Notes under the pieces: model-generated
What the model was told of the DNA's origin: nothing
The model's database searches: none
What the model saw: the letters and a program-made list of their open reading frames with translations, nothing else
Source: Ostrinia nubilalis
Lineage: Eukaryota; Arthropoda; Insecta; Lepidoptera; Crambidae
Assembly: GCF_963855985.1 (NCBI RefSeq)
Contig: NC_087097.1
Span: 9,705,001 to 9,769,000, forward strand
Length of the DNA: 64,000 nt
Direction of reading: 5' to 3'
Position numbers and translations under genes: made by a program
Shown: positions 12,101-24,100 of the stretch, in pieces
Layout of the letters: each line of letters starts with the position of its first letter
How positions within the stretch are numbered: the first letter of the stretch is position 1

Positions 12101-15100
12101 CCAAATAATGGAGTACTCTTTTAAAACAATGGAAACTAACCATACCGACCGACCCACTAAAAATGGAAAAGACATGAATGCCTGGACGACGAATTTACTC
12201 CCAAGCATTTTCTATACACTCCTAGTATTTGTTGTTAAGACACGAGTAGATGCAAACAGACGACATGACATTCCTTAATCAATATCAGTAGTCAATATAT
12301 CTTTATTGCATCGTTTTGGTACATGCATTTGAGCGCACTCGTGTTACAATGATTTGTATGCATCAAATGCAGGCTTAAAATATTCAAGTGAAATCTTATG
12401 TACTATGAGCGCCGAGTAGCGATAGTACACTAGCAAGGTTAAGTAACAATGTACACCAATTGAATATTTAATATCCAGTTTCCGTTTTAAGCAATAGTAT
12501 GTATAGATTTGACCTTTTGTGAGAATAGTGTGTTTTATGCATTAAACATTACTGTGCGAGCTATGGTAAAAACGTTGCATGGAAATAACTATTGAATTAC
12601 AATTTTCACACATATATCGGTGTAAATGAGCATGAATAGGTACTGAATAGGCTTGTATCCACAGTGAATAAATCTGCAGTATAAGATTGTATAACTATTA
12701 AGATAGTCGTATAATTAATGAAAAACGAAACTACATAAAATAATAATTAAAGATTATTTAAATTTTTAGCAAATAAATTCGGAAAAAATGGCCCATAAGT
12801 CACGTGACAGCAAACACCAATCAGAAAGCGTTACGTCATTTTTTCTATTTTTTTAAATATAGTTTTTTACGGCTCTGGGTACAAGCCCTTTTAGGCCAGA
12901 TTGTCATTGCCAACATTTGAGTGTTGCTAGAAGGTTATTTTTGTAACCTTTTAGGTGATTTTTCGAAATTTGTAGATATTTTTCCTTTATAGGGCTCAAC
13001 AAATAATTTTACATTATGTCTCGAGTTTTGGCAAATAATGTTAGATATAGGTACTGTACAGTACAACTAAGTGATATAAATAATATAATAATACTGTAGT
13101 TTCCCACATGAATAAGATGAGAGAGTACATTTTAAAAATAGGTTACATTTTTTTATATTTCTGGTAATTTCTGACAAGACCCGACTGGCAACACTTTTCT
13201 TCATTTGAAGTCTTGACCCAGAGCCGTGAATTTCTATATTAAAAAAAAAAGTGAAGTTTGTTGGTAAATATGTCATGAATAGTTCCTAACCTCATTTTGT
13301 TGTTATCATTATTCTTAAACAAAGTTCAACAATTTCATTATAATATGTAGGTACATGATATCAGATTATGTTGTGTCAAATATCTAACTTACATTGAAAT
13401 GATCTTCACAAAAATACATCCTTGATTTTGTTGATAAACAATGGACATCATATTTTACGTATCTGCTGATTGTTTGGTACGTATACCTATAAATAACTTG
13501 TTTGGCGTTTTTATTCTTGTGCTTGTACATTGGGGCACTATACAGGACTTGAAATACGATGGATCCGTTTGTAATTAATTTAACTTTACAATTTCCGTAC
13601 TAAAACAGCTGTGTTTTGCAAGGCGTGACGTCATTCAAGACGCCATGACGGTCGTGAGCGTTTTTGAGGGCATTATGTCAAATATTATTGAAAATGCAAA
13701 ATAATCCTTGGAGATGAGATTTTTTTCCAAAATAAGAGCGCATTTGTATAAAATAGGCATCAAGGTATATTATTAACTAATTATTGAAATTTGGGCGAAA
13801 AGCCTATTGTTTCTACTATTGACAAGAAATGTCGTGGTGATTGTTTCTACTAATAGACTACAAAAACATGTTCATATTCACTAGGTGTATCTAAAATCGA
13901 GCACATTTCTTACTTCTTATTAGTGATTGTAAATAATTTTGTATATGAGTATTATTAAAATCAATGGCTCAGTGTCTGTGATTAGTTGAATTTAATTATT
14001 TAGGGCAATCACAGGATCAATTGTTCAAGTAATTTCCGAATACTGGCTATAGAGATATATCTAACTCACAGGAGTCAGCTTGACAGCTTTGTGGAATGCG
14101 TAGCTCATTGATAGCGCATTCCAAAGCATAGGCTGGTAGGTAGCGTCAGCGCTACCTTCTATCAGCACTATCTTCGTTTCAGTCACATTTTGAAAACTAG
14201 ACTGGCTTGCCTAGTCTGCGAGTTGTAATCAACTTGGTAGGTCCATTACTGATATTCTCTTTGTCAACAGCTGAGCAAAGCGGGCCAGCAGCTCAAGATC
14301 ATGCCTCACTCGGTGATCAGTGCGAACGGCGAGACGGTCGAACTGTGCTCAAGCGTGGAGTGCAAGGGCATCATCGGCAACGACGGCCGCCATTACATCC
14401 TCGACTTGCTGCGCACATTCCCGCCTGACGTCAACTTCCTTCAACGTAAGTATTCTTTTTCTATCTGTTCTATCTGTCGTACCGATAAAGGTGGAATCGG
14501 TAACAAATGCGGTTACAGTATTATCTGTAAAATAACATAAAATACCCAAGCAATATGCATGTTAACATTGTATTCTAAAAGCTGAACGGCGCTGCACCCC
14601 CTTAATGCAACATGCATTATAGACAAGACCTTCAGACTAAAAATCTCTGGAGATTCGAAAAACTGCTTTTTGTATGATTGAATTCAAGTTATAAAATATC
14701 CTAACTGTCTTTTGGAGCCTTCTATTTTCAAGGATTTGGATAAGTTGTGAATTTATTGTTTTGTTTCAGTGGAAGATGACGAGCTAAGGGAAGACATCAA
14801 GTCAATGGGTTTCCCAATTATCCATAAGCACAAACTTTGTTGCCTTAGACAAGAGTTAGTCGATAGTTTTGTTGAGTGAGTATCATAAAAACCCCTAAAA
14901 TATGCGTTAGACAAGAGTGATCATTTTATAATTTTAATGTATTATTTCTAGAAACCGTTACTTCATGTTCATCCGCTACGCTGCGTTCCACCTGCAACAG
15001 TTAAGTGCGAAGAAGCAGCGTGAATCATCCGAACAAAAATCCATCGAAAACAAAAAAGAAACTGAAGCTAAAGCAGTTACTAGTGAGACTGATGTTAAAG

Positions 15101-18100
15101 AAACTAAGAAAGAAAAGGAACCTAAAGATAAAAAGTCGAAGAAGGAGAAAGAAAGTGCCAAAAAGGAGGTAGTTAAAAAAGAGGAAGCCAAAAAAGATGA
15201 AGCCAAAACTGAGGAGGTAGCGACGACGAAGGAAGAAGGGAAAGACAAGGGCAAAGATGATGAGCTTTTGTTGAACGACAATTATTCTGATATTGACACT
15301 GATGTTGCCAAAAAAATTGTAGAGAGCATCACAGACTCGATTTGCAGTGGAGACAAGCAAGAAAGTGATTGTAAGTTTTATTTTTTTTTACAAATTTTTT
15401 CATTGACCTTTTTTTATTCAAGGTTTTGTTAATTGAGGTATTTGAAGATGCTAATTTCTCTAAACATGGCGTTATAAAGTCAATTAGTGATGTGATTTTT
15501 GCAATAAGGGCATTAGCGGTCACCAGTTAGCGTTCTCGTATCTGGCCAGTGGTGCCAACTAGAGCCATTAAGAAGAAATATTAACTGTCATGATCGTCTT
15601 TTGTCAGCTGGCGAGCGTTCCCGCGCTGTAGTGGCGTCTGCGGCGCGCGCCGTTGCCTCGCTCAAAGAGTCTGAGTTCGACGTGCGTTTCAACCCCGACG
15701 TGTACTCGGCGGGTATCAAGCACGCCGCGCCGCCAGAACAGCTGGCCAAACAGCGACACCTCGTCAAGGAGGCTGCGGCTTTCTTGCTCACTACGCAGAT
15801 ACCGGCTTTCGTGAGTATTGTGTGTTATTACTAAGCAGCGCCATCGTTTACTTGACAGTGATCAGATAAACAGCGCCCACTTCCATAGTCAGACATTACA
15901 GAACAGAGGGCCTAGTGTGAGATTACATCAAAATGACATTAAATGTATGACAGATTGTTCAGCGCCCCTAGCGGGAAACGTTCAAAAACTAAAATTTTCA
16001 TACATTTTTTATGTAAACTCACACTCGGCCCACAGGACAATTATTGACAAAATTAGTCAAATGGCATAATTTTAGGTGCTGTTAAAACCTGGATTTCTGA
16101 ATAAGTTTCGTCTGGCAAAGGAAAACGAACTAGTTCGCGAACTAATAAACTAGTGAATGGGAGTAACTGTCAAATACCTAAACCTGTCTATTTAGACAGA
16201 CTATTTAGTCATAATATTATTAATTTTACACACATTATTGTGCGCTGCTTGGGCAGTGTAGGCCAGGGAAAAAGCCTCATTTTGTCTCTGGTAAATTAGA
16301 GAGCGTTACCTTCCTGCAGTGCAGAATGAATGACCCGATTATGATGATGGATAATAAATAATAGGCTCGTGTGCCAGGTTCAAATTCAAACTATTGCTAT
16401 TCCACAGGTCCGCGAGTGCCTCGAGCACGCAGCAGCGCCCATGGACGGCGCGGGCCTGGCGGAGGCGCTGCACGCGCGCGGCATCAACGTGCGCTACCTG
16501 GGCCGCGTGTGCGCCGCGCTGCGCCCGCACGCGCACCTCGCCTACCTGCACGCCATCGCCGTCGGCGAGCTCGTGCTGCGCGCCGCCAAGCACGTGTACA
16601 CCGCCTACCTGCAGGTATGATGCACTAGCAGAATGCACGCAGCAGCGCCCATGGACGGCGCGGGCCTGGCGGAGGCGCTGCACGCGCGCGGCATCAACGT
16701 GCGCTACCTGGGCCGCGTGTGCGCCGCGCTGCGCCCGCACGCGCACCTCGCCTACCTGCACGCCATCGCCGTCGGCGAGCTCGTGCTGCGCGCCGCCAAG
16801 CACGTGTACACCGCCTACCTGCAGGTATGATGCACTAGCAGAATGCACGCAGCAGCGCCCATGGACGGCGCGGGCCTGGCGGAGGCGCTGCACGCGCGCG
16901 GCATCAACGTGCGCTACCTGGGCCGCGTGTGCGCCGCGCTGCGCCCGCACGCGCACCTCGCCTACCTGCACGCCATCGCCGTCGGCGAGCTCGTGCTGCG
17001 CGCCGCCAAGCACGTGTATACCGCCTACCTGCAGGTATGATGCACTAGCAGAATGCACGCAGCAGCGCCCATGGACGGCGCGGGCCTGGCGGAGGCGCTG
17101 CACGCGCGCGGCATCAACGTGCGCTACCTGGGCCGCGTGTGCGCCGCGCTGCGCCCGCACGCGCACCTCGCCTACCTGCACGCCATCGCCGTCGGCGAGC
17201 TCGTGCTGCGCGCCGCCAAGCACGTGTACACCGCCTACCTGCAGGTATGATGCACTAGCAGAATGCACGCAGCAGCGCCCATGGACGGCGCGGGCCTGGC
17301 GGAGGCGCTGCACGCGCGCGGCATCAACGTGCGCTACCTGGGCCGCGTGTGCGCCGCGCTGCGCCCGCACGCGCACCTCGCCTACCTGCACGCCATCGCC
17401 GTCGGCGAGCTCGTGCTGCGCGCCGCCAAGCACGTGTACACCGCCTACCTGCAGGTATGATGCACTAGCAGAATGCACGCAGCAGCGCCCATGGACGGCG
17501 CGGGCCTGGCGGAGGCGCTGCACGCGCGCGGCATCAACGTGCGCTACCTGGGCCGCGTGTGCGCCGCGCTGCGCCCGCACGCGCACCTCGCCTACCTGCA
17601 CGCCATCGCCGTCGGCGAGCTCGTGCTGCGCGCCGCCAAGCACGTGTATACCGCCTACCTGCAGGTAATAAAAAAATTAAAACTAATTTATTTTTGCAAA
17701 TAGGCTTTAAAAATTTTGTAAATAAAAAATATAAACATTTTGTTAAATCACCACTGCTTCGAGACAATAAATGGACCAGTGCTGAGAAGAAGCAGCGCAA
17801 GAAACTCAGTCACTATTGTCAGCGTTCTTGTCAATAAATATTTTAAAATAAATGTACTAAACTAAAACACCGATTTGAACGACCAGTAGGAATAGTTTGT
17901 TCTTGTCCACCTAAATCATTGGTTCCCAAAGTGGGGAGCGCGCCCCCCAGGGTAGGCGCAAAGACCTTTTAAGGGGGGCGCGGGCTATCTGTGTACTTCA
18001 AATAAAAACCTGCGACCGCCGAGAGAATGCATTCTAGACTGCTCGATACGACCAATAAATAATCTTCACTGGAGGAGGGGGCGCGGAATTGTTTTGAATG

Positions 18101-21100
18101 GTCGAAAGGGGGCGCGTCTCAAATAAATGTGGGAACCAATGACCTAAATTAATTGCTTCCTAATAGTACATAATACATGTACTACACAAGCCTAGCAAGT
18201 ATGGTGCTCCAGTAGGAGAGAATTATAGTTAAGAAGGTCACCAACTATTTTTTTTTTAAAGTGGAACAGTACAAGAGCTGCGCTGTTAATTCTTCTTCTT
18301 CTTCATTAATAAATACATTTTTATATTCAAAATCTTATTTTGCCACTTTTTCTCAGTTCCAGCCGATATGTTGTTTGAAAATGGTGGTAGGACAAGCTAT
18401 ATTTGGGACGTGTATAAGTGTCCTAAAAAGGGCCTACATATTAATAATATGAATAACATTTTAACTGCCTTTACTTCAGGGCTGCGAGGCAATGTGCATC
18501 GGTGGTGCTGTCGCGCACTTCCTAAACTGCCTACGAATATGAATATCATTTGAACTCTCTTCCTTTCCTCCAGGGCTGCGAGGCAATGTGCATCAGTGGT
18601 GCTGTCGCGCACTTCCTAAACTGCCTACGAATATGAACATCATTTGAACTCTCTTCCATTCCTCCAGGGTTGTGAAGCAATGTGCATCGGAGGCGCCGTG
18701 GCTCACTTCCTAAACTGCCTGCTCGGCGCGTGCCCTTCACCCGGCGTGAGCGCGGGCGAGGCTCCCGCGGCGGGGCGGGGGGCGCGCGGGGGACGCGGGC
18801 GCCGCACGCGCCGGCACCACCCGCCGCCGCAGCCGCCGCCTAACACCGACTGGCAGAACTTGACGCCTAAAGCGCTGTTCTCGCAGATCAAGGCTGAGCT
18901 CAAGGTAACTGTGATGGTAGACTATGCCTCTCTCCCTTAGAAATCACTGTTCACGCATATAGACCGTGACTGCGTCTAGTTGCGAGGATGCCCCTCCCTC
19001 CCTCTTAAACACGTGATGCACTCACAGGCTCCGAATCAAGGCCCGAATTCGTAAGTGATTAGGTACCCCCACTGTATCATACTTAGTAGCCTCCTTGCGT
19101 GAGCGCGGGCGAGGCTCCCGCGGCGGGGCGGGGCGCGCGCGGGGGCCGCGGGCGCCGCACGCGCAGGCACCACCCGCCGCCGCAGCCGCCGCCCAACACC
19201 GACTGGCAGAACTTGACGCCTAAAGCGCTGTTCTCGCAGATCAAGGCCGAGCTCAAGGTAAGTGTGACGGTAGACTAGTAGACTATGCCTCTCTCCCTTA
19301 GAAAATCACTGTTTGCGCATATAGACCGTGATCTAGTTACGAGGGTGCCCCTCGCTCCCTCTTAAACACGTGATGCACTCGCAGGCACCGGATCAACGCC
19401 TGAATTCAAAGTAAGTGATTGCGTACCCCCACTGTATCATACTTAGTGGCCTCCTCGCGTGAGCGCGGGCGAGGCCCCCGCGGCGGGGCGGGGCGCGCGC
19501 GGGGGCCGCGGGCGCCGCACGCGCAGGCACCACCCGCCGCCGCAGCCGCCGCCCAACACTGACTGGCAGAACCTCACGCCCAAAGCGCTGTTCTCGCAGA
19601 TCAAGGCCGAGCTCAAGGTTACTGTGATGGTAGACTAGTGCCCGTTTTCACCATCAATCTCTAATTTATAAGTAACCCCTATGTAAACAAAATTCCTGAT
19701 ATTTGTTAACATAGGGATCACTTAAAAATTAGGGATTGATGGTGAAAACGAGCATATGCCTCTCTCCCTTGGAAAATCACTGGTCGCGCATATAGATTAC
19801 TGTGATTTAATTGCGAGGATGCCCCTCCCTCCCTCTTAAACACGTGCACTCACACTCACAGGCACCGGATCAAGGCCCGAACTCGTAAGTGATTGCGTAC
19901 GTCCACTGTATCATACTTAGTGGCCTCCTTGCGTGAGCGCCCAACACTGACTGGCAGAACTTGACGCCTAAGGCGCTGTTCTCGCAGATCAAGGCCGTGC
20001 TCAAGGTAAGTTATGTTAGACTAGTAGACTATGCCTCTCTCCCTTAAAAATCACTGTTCGCGCAGATAGATTACTGTGATCCCTCCCTCTTAAACACGTG
20101 ATGCACTCACAGGCTCCGGATCAAGGTAACTGTGATGGTAGACACCCTTTTAGACAATCACCGTTTGCACATATAGATTACTGTGACTGCGTAATCTAGT
20201 TGCGAGGATGCCTTACGCCCGTATTCACAAACATTACTATGAGGTCTCACAGTGCGCGTGGACGCACAGGGTGACACACGAACCAATCACAGAGCTCTAT
20301 TCAACGTTATGCGTTCGATTTGCTGTTTCACTTAAGGCTTGGTATTTCTTCTAAAGTAGGTATTTCGCGGTGTCAAAATCTGCGCGCGCAATTCTTCACC
20401 GAAAACAGCGCGTCAAAGAGCTCCCGCCACAATTTCCAGCTACACAGTATAGAAATACGCAGTTGGTTAGGTTACTTCCTTCCCTTCAAGCGTCACACTC
20501 ACAACACTTTCTACTAGAAATCATATCCAAGTGATACAAATTAAAACACCTTTCAGACTTTTTGGGAATATATTCTAGAATCGAATAAATATAAAATATA
20601 ACTGCAGAAGTAAACACGGTTCAAAGTGGCCGTGGCGTCGCCCGACCTTCTGGAAGTTCTGCGCCGGCTTAAAGAATTTCAAGATTACGTCACCCGACCT
20701 ATCGGTAGGCCCTTGGGAGCTTGAGCGATTGGAATTTTTTATTATGATAAGTTACTCTTAGTAGCGATTATTTAGAGCTTGGATAATAAATTTAATTATA
20801 GTTGTTGCAATTCACGAAGCTTTGCATGTGGTTAATAACATTAATCAGTATAGGTACGCATCAATTTTGTTCAGTCTCTTTGTTTATTAATAAATAAAAA
20901 TATCATACTAAAATTGCAGAAACATATTTGTTTGTATTGGTCTGGGTGTTTTCTTTCTATAATATGTATGACGTATGTACGGGGTTCTGTACCTATCGAA
21001 AATTGCTATGAGCATCACACGCGGTTACCTGCGTACCTCTGTGCACTCATGGGAGTTTAAGCAGAGGTCCCTAGAGTTTGACTTTGAGCTTTGTTTATAG

Positions 21101-24100
21101 TCATTACGAAGCAGACTGATGGGAAACTGCACTGTCTTGAATTCGAAAGGGTAATTTGACGGTGTTTGGGGAATTCTAGGAATAAATACAGAGTCTCCTC
21201 ATTGAGATTGAGACATTTCAATTTGAGATTTCACTTGACATTGAACACAATCTGAAATGGAGTTTTCAAACACTTGTAAAAATAAAAAGTAATTAAATCA
21301 AAGGCACTAAGTAGTATTGATATCAACTTCGAAGAAAATGACTGCCAAAATTACTTTCTACCCGTTCCACACGTCTTTCATGAATTATATTAAGGTATTG
21401 TTAAACTAAATTTCAAGTAGATTGAACCAAGGAATCACTTTGTCCCATACAAACTTTGCCCCCTTTTTTCACCCCCTCTATTTCATGACCCCATTTCGGA
21501 AAATCTTTTCTTATGAGATGCCTACGTCATAAAAAGAACACACCTTCCAACTTTCAGGTCTCTACGATATCCGTCAGTCATTTAGGACAAAGCATTTTTA
21601 TTACTTGTTCAAAACTCTATCGATCCAGGTATGTCATTGACAGGAGGGCGCTACTATCTTAATGGGTTATTCATTAGTCCACTTGACATTTCAGAATCGT
21701 TTGACTTTAGATACCTAAGCGATTTGATATTCGGAGTCTTTTAATGAAATCAAGTTCTGAAATAACTTGAGGTGTTGTACCCGATCAAGCTTTTCATTGC
21801 AGGACAGTTAAATAGTTTTATTATTAGTTTCTTCTCAAGTCTTAATTTGTCAAAGTAGGTAAAGGCTCCATGAGAGCAAAATTTAGCTTTATAATATTTT
21901 TTAATTTTTTTCTTGAAATATTTGACGCCTTGTAATCTCTTGTAATCTCTCGTTAATATAGGTCCACATAAATAAATAATGTTTGACTTCGACTTTAATA
22001 ATTATGCTCTTACATAATTATGGGTATTTCGCCGAAACAGTAAATTTTCTGTGTCCAGGCAGGCGAACACATGTTTTTTTATATCTATCTGTATAAAACT
22101 ATTTTTATGGGAAAGTTCATCAAAAGTTTTATTTGTTTTTGCTATTACAATAGCAGAAACTACAAATAATACCGTAGAAAAACTTAATCAAAAGTCGTTT
22201 TTCTAATTTCCTTGTTATGTCCATTACTGTTGTTTGCCAAAATGAAGGCTCATTATAACAAATTGAAGCGTAATTTAATTCCAATAGCACTCTCTTTACA
22301 TTTGAGAAACGTTTGGCTATCGGAAAATAAAAACTTTAAATGTCAAATACTTATAGGAAGAAAATAAAGTGAAGTTAAGTTCTTGTCCAGGTCAAAAGTA
22401 TAATTTCCCTGGGTCTTCGTTTCGACCATTGTTGTAACGAAACGAAAAAACTTAGAATGTAACGCATTGCACCACTACACTCGGCCATTTCGTCCCAAGA
22501 GGCCATTGAGGCAGGACGGTACGTCGTTGATCAGTTTCGCGACAAATCGCATAAATAGGTCCCTCCTTGGGTTTTTGTTTACTAAAAAGTCAATTTCTTT
22601 GGACGGTTTTTTGCAACTAAATAATGCATTAATTTTATTGTTTATTTACACAAATGTAGTGTCTGTAGGGGTAAACCCATGATTTAAATAGTAAATGCAT
22701 AGGGTAAATAGGTTTTTGTCTGTGGTGTCTTTTAGGCATAAATCTAATTTCTTTGGTCCTAATTTCCTTGTTTTCCGTGGCATAAAATGACCTAGGAAAT
22801 TATAAAAGACCATTAATAATTCGGCGTAAAGTCAAATTTTGAGTATTTCTTCATTGGAATAAGTTTAAAATTTACATTTTAAGAAATAGGTATCAGAATA
22901 GATATAGAAAAACTTGTTTTTAACTTTTAACTCAATCTACTGCATTTATCTTCCTTAGTTGTGTAAAAAGGTCGTAATGATATAATATTCATTGGCATGT
23001 TTGCTTGCGAAAGTACACAAAAATAGGTCGAACAAAAAAAAGCAAACCACAGAAGAAAACTTAGAGAAAAAAATATTTATAATAATTTCCTTGGCTACCA
23101 AAAATTTATGACCTCATAACTTTGTTTCTAAAACGAATTATGACACCCCTTCTAGATATATTAGCTTAGTTTTAACTACTTAATGCAATGGGAAACTAAA
23201 AATAGTTAAAAACAAAAATAAAATTCATGCCAAGGAAATTAGGCAAAATTGACCATTTTTGGCGAAATACCCTTATAAATAAACTAGCTTTCCGCCCGCC
23301 GCTTCGCCCGCGTGGAATTTTTTGGTTTTTATATAACCTATTACACTCAGAATGATATAATGTGGCTTTCTATTGGTGAAAGATTTTTTAAAATCAGTTC
23401 AGTAGATCCCGAGATTACCCCTTACAATTTAACAAATATACAAACACACAAACTTTACCTCTTTATAATATTAGATTATAAATAGGTAATTTGAAACCCT
23501 ATTTTGTTTCATTCTTTTTTTTATTTTAAATATTTCACGATCCAAACTAATATTTACTGTAAGTAAATGCTAAATAGTAAATATTAGTTTGGATTGTGAA
23601 ATATCCTACTAATATTATAAAGGCGAAAGTTTGGATGTCTGGATGTCATGATGTCTGGATGTTTGTTACTCTTTCACGCAAAAACTACTGAACGGATTTT
23701 GAACTTTACAGTATTATTGTTTATAACCCAGATTAACATTATGACGATATGTGGCAAATAAATTTCAATAAATAAATAAGACGTGTCTAAAAGCGCCATC
23801 TATCGTCATTGGTTAAAATCTACAGCACTGGACAAACTACGGTATGACGTTCGTAAATATTCATTCGGGGGAAACCGTGAAACGCCATCTATCAACATGG
23901 GTAAAATGAGGTAAAACATCATATCTAACGGGGGTAAAACGAGGTCCACGCGAACGAAGTCGCGGGCGGCCGCTAGTTATAATAGGTAGCTTTCCCTCCG
24001 CAACCTTATTGGTATTCCATGTATGTGTCTTTTAACTGAGTTCTGTTAAACATTTCATGTAAAATTTGTATTATAACTCTATTTACATCTGCATCTGTAA

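Noticed and set aside
14976..15360. Hydrophobic minus-strand frames
   Set aside because: Antisense of the Lys/Glu-rich clu linker exon, which turns AAG/GAA codons into Phe, Leu and Ser.
16426..17664. CRISPR-like array
   Set aside because: Repeats are 210-bp exon copies without unique spacers in a eukaryotic gene.
16339..17668. Open frames of 424 (+) and 434 (-) codons over the 210-bp repeats
   Set aside because: They exist only because the repeat period is a multiple of three; the true clu frame uses copy 1 alone and the other frames have no family resemblance.
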